Source: Sialis fuliginosa (Eukaryota > Arthropoda > Insecta > Megaloptera > Sialidae). Taken from it: a DNA stretch of 64,000 nucleotides. The stretch's first letter is position 1, and every line of letters starts with the position of its first letter. The notes beneath the pieces are model-generated. The model had not been told where the DNA came from. It worked only from the letters and a program-made list of their open reading frames with translations, and searched no databases. Below, piece after piece: positions 34,201 through 44,538 of this stretch. A program made the position numbers and the translations under genes. The stretch covers positions 9,736,501 to 9,800,500 of the forward strand of contig OY540819.1 in assembly GCA_961205875.1 (NCBI GenBank), given 5' to 3'.

Positions 34201-37200
34201 CATTGTAAGCAAACAAGTAGTTTGTTTCACCTGTGAGGATGTTACGAGTAGCAATGTGTTGCCCGAATCTATTGAAAACGTATATTTCTTGTGTGTCCGG
34301 TGCATATATTTCATATTCACGTGTGCTACTCGCATCTGGAATACTAGCCATAACAGATCTGATTCGATAGTTAGCCTGGTCACCGATGTGAACAATACCA
34401 TCAGGACTAACAGTTACTGCAGATATAGTATTGAACTTGGCGTTTGCAGCAAGATAATGATCTGCTTCAAAACAATCACAGCCTCTCTCAAGACAATTAC
34501 ATTTTGATTCAGCACCTGCGTAAGCGGCTATTTTTCCATCGGTTGTTATTACTCGTATTCGATTAATTCTTTGAGAATCACTTTCTGCAACATATAGATT
34601 TCCTGCTGGACCAAATGTAATGCTCTGAGGCATGACTAAAGTTGCATGTGTTGCAAGATCCATGTCGATACTTGAAGAAGGTGTGGAACAATGTAATGGT
34701 TGTCCAGCAACAACTTTAACTCTTCCGTCTGGTGCTAACTGAAGGATCATATGATCATCAATTATATGTAATGAATTATCTAGCGGGCTTATAGTTAATT
34801 CTGTCGGCCATCGTAAATGAACTTCTTCCACATTTAAAGTTCCCTCACATGGAATAGGTTTCCAGTGAGATTTATGCATATGATTTCCAATGACAGTTGT
34901 TACTATACCGTCACGGTCGACCATGCGAATATTGGTTCCGTCAGCAAAATATAAAACGTTATCAGTCGATACAGCTACACCTTTCGGATAAGCTAATTTA
35001 GCATCTCTTGCTAGAGCTCCATCTCCACAGTGTGCTTCATCTCCTGGTAAGCAGCGTTCACCTGACCCTACAACAGTTTCCCAGTTGTGATCTGGATTGG
35101 AATAGTCATCTGTGTTTCGAACACGTATTATTTGGTGAGATTCTGGATCTGATATATAGAGTGTGCCATCAAGAGGACTGAGCGCCAAATGATATCTGTA
35201 TGATACTCGGGTAGCACTGAAAAAAAATTAGTTTATTAGTATATGTAAAAAACAAATAAAAAAGTAAGGTTTATAAAAACTTACTTTAATCTTACAACAG
35301 TTCGGACTGTTCCATCAGTAAGAATTCTACGAACTAAATTAAAATCTCCAACAAATATTGAACCATCAGGTGCACTAGCTAATGCGACAGGTGCTAATAA
35401 ACGCTGTTTGGATGCTTGTCCTTCACAATCAAAACAATCTAAAGGTCGTTGATGTCCATCGCCCATTGTTGTAATGATCACTCTTGGTTTATGTTTTAAA
35501 TAAATGTTAGAACCATCACCTTTTTGTAATATACCTTAAAAAACAAATAAACATTTATTAGTTACGTCATAATTTATTTTCAATGCCGGCATAATTTATT
35601 CATTTATTACCTTCATGGAAGTTGTATCTGTGATGAATATCTAAATTCCAACCACCAACTTCCGAAATACTCATATCATGTCCACTGAGTTTTGTGGTTT
35701 GAACATTCCAAATGATATCCTTACAATCGGTGTATTCGTAACCGACTTTCACAATAGCTGTCGTGACTCCGTAAACTCTCTGCCGGTAAATATTTAGTCG
35801 GTTCCAAGCATAAGTGAATTTAATCACAGGGTCAGCTTCAAAACTCTTTTCAAACAGAATTCCTTCAATTGTGATTCGTAAATGAATCAGTTTTAATGTT
35901 GAAGGAATAACTTCAGGAGTTAATTGTAACTGAATTGTAGAAAGATAGCCTGCAGCTCTTGAACTTTGGTAGACAAGATTTAATCCAGTTCCAGGTATTT
36001 GAAGACTTTCTTGAACGACCTATTAAATTACAAATAAAAATTAATATACATGTAACAAAAATTTTAAGTTTTGTTTAAAGCTCTATATTTTTATGACACT
36101 AGAGTAAAAAGGTATATTATGTGTCATTTAAAAGTTAAATAGACAAACTTTACTTCTATAAATATTCTAATACCGAAGTATGTGTTTAGTGAAATACCAA
36201 AATAATTTCAAATTTATATAATATTATTAAATCATATACCTGAGACTCAGCTAAAATAGCACTTTTATCAGGACATGCTCCTTGAAAACCATGTTTCCAC
36301 GTAGCCAATACCACAGGTTTCATAATATCATAATTATGAGTGGAACACGCATGCGGAGGTTGCACAATAATCTTATCTTCACCAGTTGTCATGACAACGT
36401 CATCAATTATCACGACCTCATTCCATGGAACATATACAATGTAAGTCTGAGGACGAAACGGTGACCTGCCAAACTGCAAAGTAACGGCACCTCCACCGTT
36501 GACAAGCAAATCAAACCAGCCATCGTCTCGTGTAAATGTAAAGCCTTCTAATAGTGTGCTAGTGCTTACACGGACGCCCATTAGACCTGTCTTTAAACCA
36601 GTTACAACACGACCTCGGACAACGGCAGAACGACTGAAATATTCATTTCAAAGATATAATTACTTTTTTATAATAATAGCAATTGATATTTTATAAAAAA
36701 ATAATAAAATAAATGATTTTTATAATAAATTAAAAAATCAATATTGTAGATGAAAAATAAAAAAATACAGTATATAATTGTTAATAATAGCGATTTTAAC
36801 AAGAATATACTGATGTAAATTTATTAATTATTAAGAGAAATGAAGTATAAAAATTAGTTCTTGACGTAATAAATAACTAATAGTGCTATAACTTTAAATA
36901 AACCGAATAATTATTAGAGCAAAGTAATAGATTCATTAGGCTTAATTCAATTAAATAATAATTGATTTTAGACATAAAACAAAAACACAAAAAAGCAAAA
37001 TTATAAATCACGAACACAAAAAGGATGTAAATAAATAAAAAATCATGCATACAAATGTACAAAGACACTCAATAAATATTTCATACGATGTAGTAAATAT
37101 AATTACGGATATCGTATGAAATATTTATATAAAATGGAATGTTAGTAGCAGTCTTACCTTGCATTGAAATGATTCCAAAATACACTGAGCAGCAAGGAAA

Positions 37201-40200
37201 AACAAAGCCCATAAAGGTTAACATTTCACAATTGAAAAACTTGGATAATAGCTGTATTCGATGATACGTGTATGTATGTAATATTTAAATAATAAAACAT
37301 GACAATATTGTATTACTTGTCAGTTATAAATAATATCATTGTATACAGCTTTATAGAGAAGCAGTGGAAGCAAAAAATATTTATCCTAAATCACGCCAAA
37401 AAAATATGCAGTACTTTTTTGAATGCAGAATTTTAGAAGAAAAACCGCAAAATCTAATGTAACTTTAAATAGCAAAATTTGTAAAAATATTTTTTATTTA
37501 TTATTTTATAAAAAAGACAAAAATAATTTTTTTGTGAAAATTAATACAAGTATACAATATTTCAGTTATGTAAAAACATAGGAACCAGTGAAATACACTC
37601 AATAATCACATCACATAAAACTGAAGGAGGTGATATTCGACATGGGGCACAACAATGCGTTAGAAGTCAAGAATAAATTTAAAAATGGTACAGAAATGAG
37701 CAACACACCAGGGCCCATAAAACATTAAATCACTCACTCGTATATATATTTTACATTATAAATTCATTATTTTATACATTGTAATAACATACGAGAGTGA
37801 ATAAAAATATTACCTTTCATTGAACGTTTCCTGTCGAGCGTAGTTTTGTAAACTACCCTCATCGATTAAAAACTTCATACGTTCAAAGAACGATGCTGTT
37901 ATTGCTGGCGGCTGTTTACGCATCAAGATATCAATCGGTTTCGGAGCAGCAACGCAAAGTTGACTGGAACGGCACAGATGATTCGCACAACATTCAGGAT
38001 CTTCACAGTCAACTAAACCATCTTTAAAAGAAATATAATCATTGGATAACTCACATAATTGGCATATATATGTATATATATACAAATATACCTTTATCAT
38101 TATCACGTCCATCATTGCAACTTTGTTCTAATAAAACGCTGCAATCTCTACCATCCCAGCCATCGTAGCACCTGCATTCCCAAGCTCCTTCTGGGTTAAC
38201 TCTACACTGTCCATGTCCTGAACAGCTGTTCGGACACCCTTCCATTGTGCAGTGTTTACCGTTCCAACCTGTGACGCACAAACAAGTGCCGTTCTTGCAC
38301 TGGCCGTGCTCGTTGCAACGGGAGTCACATTGTTTGAGGTTACAGTACTCGCCGGCCCAGCCAGTGTTGCAAACGCACGCTTCTCCTACACAGTGACCGT
38401 GTGGACCACAATCCAGATCACAGAGTTCTATATATTAGAAAAACAAATTACTTTACGGTTAAATCAGAATCTACATAAGATAAAAACAAAACATCGTTAT
38501 TCATTGTTTATCAGATTGAAATTATCTGTCTTTAATTAATAATTCGGTTAGTAAACAAAATGCAGTATAATATAACAATTAAAATTATTTTTACATATTA
38601 TATATGCATTAAATAGTTAGGGCATTCGATTAGTATAACAATGCAGAAAGTTTGGAAATGTTAGTTGTATTATGTTCTTACCTCTTGAACAATCATCGCC
38701 TGACCATCTTGGTTCACATAAACATGTTTGTGTATCAAGATCAAAAGTGCCGTGACCTGAACAATCTGGCAAGCACTGAAGAGCATCTTTGTCCATTTGG
38801 CCACAATCTAAACCTTTCCATCCTTTCTTACACAAACATGTTCCTTCAGCACAAAAACCGTGACCATTACATGTTGGATGTGGGCAATCGACTAGAGAAA
38901 CATTGAATTGTTAGTTACAAAGAATAGAAACAGAACAATTGGCAACATAATGCCATGCATTAGAATATGCTTACAGAACATTACAAATTAACTGTTCAGA
39001 CGTTAAAGCAATAATTGATTCCATTATTTTAGAATTGATTGAAATTAGAATATAGTTAGTCACTTTAATGTCTGAATAGCTTGTATTGTTATCATACAAA
39101 AATATGCTTATAGATTCACCTTCTTCGCAGTATTTCCCCTTATATCCTCTTGCGCAAGCGCATTTACCATTGTTGCAATGACCATGGCCATTACAGTCTG
39201 GAACTTCACATTCATCATGCCGAAGACTACATTCTTTTCCTTTCCATCCAGGATTACACTGACATTCTCCATTAATATATTCACCTCGCTGGCTACAAAG
39301 TACTGGGCAAACACCTGGATAAAAACACAGGTTTTCATGCATTTGACAAAATAAAAAGATGATGTCACAATAATTCATTGCTATTAATTGTTTTATAGAT
39401 ATTAAATAATAACAAAGCGTCTACAATTAACATGAGGGAAATGATTGATGATGGAAGAACCCCTAATATGAATGTTATGGTTGCTGAAATCAACCCCTAT
39501 TTTGAAAGCTAATGAAAGCTAAATTTGACCATTCATGGTTTTCATATTTGTGGTATTTCTTAGGAATGTAATTATAGAGAATAATGAGAAATTATCAAAT
39601 AGTGAATTTGCAATATTCATAGTAATAAATGAAAGAATAAATTTTACATATCTAGAAATCCAAAAAAATTTATTATACCTACATACCTACTTCTTTAGAT
39701 AAATACATATAATTAATAAAATGTTTAAGAATAAGTTATTTCACAAGTCAGTGAAGCATATTATAGTTTTTAGTCACAATGCCAAATAAATGCAAATAAA
39801 TAATGTTAGTAAATACCTATCAGAAATTAGTTTGATGAAGATTTTAATAATTTTTATATTTTTTGTACAACATGCATGATTATTAACCCTTAATGGTTTA
39901 ATTTAATTTTTATTGTTTATTTTGGCCAAATTTGCATTACTTATGCTCGCTATTATAAAGAATTTGGTCTAGAATAGATCAAAACCTAACCAAAAGTGTT
40001 ATGTTGTCTATGGATTTGACTTGACAATATAACACAGTTGTCAATGGTAATAAAAACACATCGTAGTGTGATTTTGGTTGCGAGTAAATTCTTCATAGAA
40101 CACAAAGGGTTAACATTTAGTTTTGTAACAAAACTATACTTACTTTCGCTGCAATCGTCTCCACCAAAACCAGGATTGCACTGACAGTGACCCATAAGAC

Positions 40201-43200
40201 ACTCCCCTTTTCCGCTACAACCATTAGGGCAGTTGTGCGTCATGTCATCTGCTACCATTGCAATGAACGTTACTTCTTGAGGATCTCCATCATCGTTGTA
40301 TAAAGACAAAAACCAGTGTCCTTGTTCCATATAATGTGTCACTTCTTTTTTCATTGATGTCTAAAATTCATATAGTGATATTGTGATGGCTATCATTTTC
40401 ACAAAGTTTCAAAAGATAAAAGTAATTATATGATATTATTACTTACATGTGAAGCACGAGTAGTTCTTGCTTTGAAACCGCTTAACACTTCTAAGATGTG
40501 ATACTGGGTATGAGTAGGGAGTGCATTCCTACGAGCATATACACCAATACTAGCACCGCGTGGAATATTGTAATCAAACTTCACATATGCAGCTTCAGAC
40601 TGATAGAATTGCATGTTCCAATAACTATATGGGGGAATTTCTTTTGATAGTCGTTGACCGAGGGCAATTTGAGAGAATGTCGTTCCATCAGGAGGAAAAG
40701 ATCTTGCTGGAAATGTTCTTGCTCCTAGATTAAAAAATATAATACATGTATTGTTTCTTGTATTAATCAGTCAAGTCACACCAATCAAAATTTTTAATTC
40801 ATAAAAAATAATATTCAATTTATCTTTAAAAATAGTAGTAAATATTATTTTTATGACTAATGTACAGATTTATCTACTAAAAGTTGTGTTAAATTAAATG
40901 AAATACATAATTAAATATTTTCAATTAAAGCAGTTAGTGAAATAACAATAACAGTATATTTTCTCAGGAGAATATACTGGAACCATCATTTAGAAGTGTG
41001 TACTTTGTTAAATTACGTAAGCTTGAATTAAGTTAAAAGATTTTTCAAAATAAGATAAGTGCTGTATTTTAACATAAATATGGGTATATTTTATTAAAAA
41101 GAGCACTATTGTATAAAATAGGAGTGTGAAAGTTATGTAAGTAAATACAGTTCCTGGGAAAAATGAGTAATCTAATGTGATCTGAAGACTAAATTTCGTA
41201 TCCAGTCAAATATGCTTGGATTAGATCTGATTAGATCTTGTTCTAATCTAATCTGATCTAATCATATCTGTTTGGACTTTATGCCATATCAAATTACATC
41301 TGGATATTTCATGGTCACTGGCTAAATCCAATTAGATCTAGTTAGATCAGGCCATTATCAGGATCTGAACAAATTAAGAAATTTTGGTCTAATTGGATTT
41401 GATCATTTTTTCCTATAATTTAATAGTATATTTTGCATAGTAGTCTTAATAAAAGCCATGCATTATTAATAATAATAATTGTGTTAGAATTATATTTTCA
41501 TGCAACCTAAAAACGAAATTTATTTTACATAAAAATAAATGTGTTTATACTAATAATAATAAAAAGCATAATGCAATGCAGTACATATAAGTTATATGTT
41601 TTGTTAGTCGCTGATGAAGCCTTCGCTGTTCATAAGAACACCTCACCTTCCAAGATGAGGATTGTTGGTTCTGGTATTGACACCGTTGGACACGCGGTTG
41701 TGGTTACATCTTCGAGAGTTGTCGGTTCACTATTTTCGTAAGTGGAAAATTCAGTCGTGGTTGTATCAATGATTTCGTCTGTTGTACTAACTTCGGTAGA
41801 ATCATAAAAACTACTGTATTCTTGTGAATCAGTGATTATGTTTTTAACTGTAGTATTATCATTTATAATGTTATCTGTATTTGTTGTGATATTGTCATTT
41901 GCCTCATACGAATCTATGTAATTTTCATTTTCTGGAAATATATCATCATCATCACTCAAACAAGGACAAGAACACTCACATTCTCCACCCGACAAAGGTT
42001 CTGTGTGTTTTGGAGAAACTGTTGTGGTTGTTGTAGGTACAGAAGGATGGTTGTTTGTGATTTGGTGTAATTGCGGAGAGATTTGAATGCCGGGATAGTT
42101 ATTTAAATCACCATCAGTCGGTAAAGAAAGTGAAAGGATATAAACAGGTTGAGATATTGATTGATTTTTGGAACCAGCTTCAGTTGCTATTGTGACATTT
42201 ACAAAAAGACGTTTTGAGTGTTGTGTTAACTGAATAGAATGACTATTGTCACTTGGGGCTGTGTTATTAACGGAATAGTTTGAAACTGTAGAATTATCTA
42301 ATAATGTGCTATTAGAACTACTTTCATTGCTAGAGGAATTATTAGTTGTGATTTTATCAAAGGAAGTTAAATTTAAACCACTCTCATGCGATTTTAAGCC
42401 TGCAATTTTTTGCACTTGCTGTCTAGTTGGCGTTAAATTGAAACTTTCAGGTTTTTTAGGTACATCTAAAACATGCTTAACTTCGTTATTTAATTTATTT
42501 TCATCTGGTTTCTCAAAATATTTATATATTTCTTTGTCTTTGTCACTTTGTTTTGTACCATCCAATTCGCTTATTTCTATCGAGTCATGTTTGTATGTAA
42601 TTATTATCGGATAATCGTGCTGTGGAAGTTCATGATCATGTTTTTCCGATATCAGTAATTCTTCTGTTTTATTACTATTTTTACTAAATTTATCGATTAC
42701 TGACGATTCTAATTCTTCAGGATTAACAATTTTTATATCAGATTTTGTGGATAGTAAAGTTGCAGATTCAGTTGTTTTGGTTTCTTCTTTTTCCGTTACA
42801 GTTTTACTATTATTTTGAAGTATCTGTAAGTCAGTATCAATAACTTCTATACTTTTAGCGGTAGATATTTCATCATACACAGTAGACGTTTTAGGCGATG
42901 TAATTATAGTATCATTTAATAAATCAAAACTATCTTCTACTTTAGAACTTTGGTTTTTAGTATTGGTATTTATATTAACATCAAAATAAGTTGTACTGGG
43001 TGCATTCGAAAATGAACTATTTTGAGTTGTTAGTTCAACATTCAAACTGGAATTAGTGACATTTAAAATTGAAGGCACAGTTGTGATATCTGTAAAAACA
43101 CTAGGGACATTGTGCGTGCTTGAGACATTTTCATGCAAAGGTAAATCACTCTTGTTATCACTATTAATAACATGCATACTAGAAACACTGTCATTATCAT

Positions 43201-44538
43201 GCAGAACATTTACACTTTCTAGTGAAGTGTTTGTGTCATGCGGATAGATGGGAGCGCTTCTGCGTTGACGGTACAAAGGGTTTACGAGAAGGTAAAATAC
43301 ATCGTTGTATTTACCTCCTCCACTGCTTCCTGATGCTGTTGATGTACTGGCAGAACTGCTAGTCACTGCTGTCCCGCTTGTAGACGTGGGCCGTTGTCGG
43401 TTTGTAGAGGAATGGTTTGTTTCAGAGATCGCTTTCGCTGCTAAGATATCTGAATTTTCGCCGACTAACACCGTGCATGCTTGTGAGCTTTGATATGACC
43501 AATTCAGAACGTTTGATGCTAAAGTAAAAATATGAACATGAATATAAATGTCGATGATACTGATTTTATTAATTTAAACTTACTAGAAATATACGATAAT
43601 GCTGCAGTGAGAACAACTGATAATATGATGAACACAATTGCTGTTCCTTTCCATGTACATTTGGTTGCAAGTCCTTTACGGAAATGAAAGCGAGATGCAG
43701 GTGGGAAGTGGCTGGAGTTGGGTCTACGTAGATTATTTCTTACTGGTAGAACCGGTACAGGTGTACCGAATGGTAAGTTACAACGATCAGAATTTTTCTG
43801 GTCTTTTGAAGGACTACTGCATGAAGAGTTTGATTTGTAATCCATTGTTGAATTTTTTGGCATACCTGAAAAATAAAATAAAAAATGAATAAATCAGATT
43901 TTATCGTCATCAGTTTTTAAAATATACATGTTAATTGTTTAAAAAGTTTCTATGTTATTTGAAAATTACATAGTTCAATAATGCATAAAGTGTAATTGAC
44001 ATGTACCCAATTATTTCAAAGCTGTCTAAGATACAAGTACACTAATATTAAAAGTACCAATGAAAAAAGTACTGTCAAAAATTCTATTCATTTATATATT
44101 TTTTAACTAACGACCCTAGAAATCAAAATAAAAGAAAAATAACAATTTTGTGAAATACAATAAGGACAATTTTATCTGTAGTTGGATTTTTATATTGCCT
44201 CATTTAAAAACTAAACGCAATAAAATAAAAGTAATCATGTAACATTCTCACATATACGAATCCATGTAACTCGAAACCATCAAAGATTAAATTTATTAAC
44301 AGTAATTCAGTTAGATTGAGATATGGGATATATGTAATAAATGTTCTAAAAATATACATACTTAAATTCCCGGATGGAATATAGACATTTCCAGAAGGAG
44401 TCCGTACTAAGCAAGAGGGTTCAAATTCACCGGACGCATCTTGAGTAGGATTACCGGTTATCCTACCATTAAGTCGACTCATTGTTGGGTTTCTGGGAGG
44501 TACATCGGGAGGTCTAGGTGCACTATCTAACAGACAGC
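30537..44538 (-). CDS. Ten-m: Teneurin Ten-m (tenascin major / Odz), exons 2 onward
   Basis: Teneurins are type II membrane adhesion proteins for synaptic matching and axon guidance. Exons, 5' to 3': 44362-44538, 43584-43865, 41647-43518, 40447-40724, 40144-40360, 39120-39314, 38682-38891, 38092-38427, 37814-38021, 37158-37184, 36240-36633, 35611-36019, 35285-35534, 33182-35216, 31339-33099, 30537-31274. They join in frame to about 3,130 aa. Order: intracellular PPDVPPRNPTMSRLNGR and FEPSCLVRTPSGNVYIPSGN, membrane segment, long Ser/Thr linker, ARTFPARSFPPDGTTF and YWNMQFYQSEAAYVKFDY, eight EGF repeats, Cys-rich and TTR-like region, NHL propeller, YD-repeat barrel and C-terminal Tox-GHH/TCAP-like tail. 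PPDVPPRNPTMSR and VFWNHFN identify Ten-m rather than Ten-a as I know them. The start codon is not in these exons and lies upstream. Confidence 0.97.
31339..33099 (-). CDS. Ten-m: Ten-m exon: YD-repeat barrel, second half
   Basis: 587 residues of tyrosine-aspartate repeats, for example LLQYDDAGALQSLTTPRGHI, YVYDQTGKLETI, KYVYDENGNIIGII and YNSHGQLVHAIEYDKFQTWY. They finish in the RHS-core-like block PFGKIVKDSNPDFYLPIDFH, GGLYDPNTRLIYLNKRLYDP and VGQWMTPAWE. The repeats form a hollow beta barrel that encloses a C-terminal plug in bacterial Tc/RHS toxins and teneurins. No stop or frameshift is present. Confidence 0.95.
33182..35216 (-). CDS. Ten-m: Ten-m exon: NHL propeller and first YD repeats
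   Basis: 678 residues starting ATRVSYRYHLALSPLDGTLY. NHL-type blades follow (IIRVRNTDDYS, GVAVSTDNVLYFADGTNIRM, MPQSITFGPAGNLYVAES, ITAVTV-like repeats), with a Cys cluster CNCLERGCDCFEADH between blades. From about residue 320 YD repeats begin (SYVYNYDEFGRLTSAVTPTG). In vertebrate teneurins the propeller is the latrophilin/teneurin-binding face. The exon is very large for this gene and starts in phase with the preceding 250-nt exon. Confidence 0.95.
37072..37128 (-). promoter_or_regulatory. Perfect 18-bp hairpin next to the Ten-m microexon
   Basis: ATAAATATTTCATACGAT at 37072-37089 is exactly reverse-complementary to ATCGTATGAAATATTTAT at 37111-37128, leaving a 21-base loop. On the transcribed strand it lies 30-86 nt downstream of the microexon 5' splice site, where RNA structure could influence inclusion. 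A splicing role is inference; it could be a small mobile-element relic. Confidence 0.6.
37158..37184 (-). CDS. Ten-m: 27-nt Ten-m microexon (SVFWNHFNAS)
   Basis: Acceptor ccttgctgctcag and donor gtaaga bound exactly 27 nt, which insert VFWNHFNA plus split codons between FNE and SRSAVVRG. The flanking exons also join in frame without it (AG+T), so it can behave as a cassette. Drosophila Ten-m, as I know it, has VFWNHFN at the same position, which supports the exon being real. It is far too short for ordinary gene finders. A perfect 18-bp hairpin starts about 30 nt downstream of its donor. Confidence 0.9.
38092..40360 (-). CDS. Ten-m: Ten-m exons: eight EGF repeats
   Basis: Exons 40144-40360, 39120-39314, 38682-38891 and 38092-38427 carry EGF1 (CPNGCSGKGECLMGHC), EGF2-3 (CPVLCSQRGEYINGEC; CNGHGHCNNGKC), EGF4-5 (CNGHGFCAEGTC; CLPDCSGHGTFDLDTQTC) and EGF6-8 (DCGPHGHCVGEAC; CNEHGQCKNGTC; CSGHGQCRVNPEG). 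EGF2 has Tyr and EGF5 has Phe where the third Cys should be, leaving one unpaired Cys each. That is the teneurin signature for disulfide-linked side-by-side dimers. Confidence 0.95.
41217..41365. repeat. GATTAGATC-rich inverted tract in a Ten-m intron
   Basis: GATTAGATC and its complement GATCTAATC alternate several times at 41217-41265 and again at 41325-41350, giving imperfect hairpins. It lies between the linker exon and the ARTFPARSF exon. No known element is recognised. Confidence 0.6.
41647..43518 (-). CDS. Ten-m: Ten-m exon: very long Ser/Thr/Asn-rich juxtamembrane linker
   Basis: One 1872-nt exon encodes about 624 residues between the membrane segment and the conserved ARTFPARSF block. 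It starts with the conserved NVLNWSYQSSQACTVLVGEN. The remainder is low-complexity Ser, Thr, Asn, Asp and Val, probably disordered and O- and N-glycosylated (many N-x-S/T sites). Two landmarks stand out: LYRQRRSAPIY about 80 residues in (43259-43270 encode RQRR, a furin-type site), and a Cys cluster GGECECSCPCLSDDDD near 41960-41990. The linker is much longer than the one I know from Drosophila Ten-m. The frame is open throughout. Confidence 0.93.
43584..43865 (-). CDS. Ten-m: Ten-m exon: juxtamembrane basic region and membrane helix
   Basis: Encodes the end of the cytoplasmic domain (PVLPVRNNLRRP, FHFRKGLATKCTWKG) and a single hydrophobic helix (TAIVFIILSVVLTAALSYIS) with positive charge on the N-terminal side, as expected for type II topology. 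Phases agree with both neighbours (GT start, A end). Confidence 0.95.

Noticed and set aside
41541..43493. Plus-strand frames (66, 102, 63 and 62 aa)
   Set aside because: Antisense shadows of the Ten-m linker exon.
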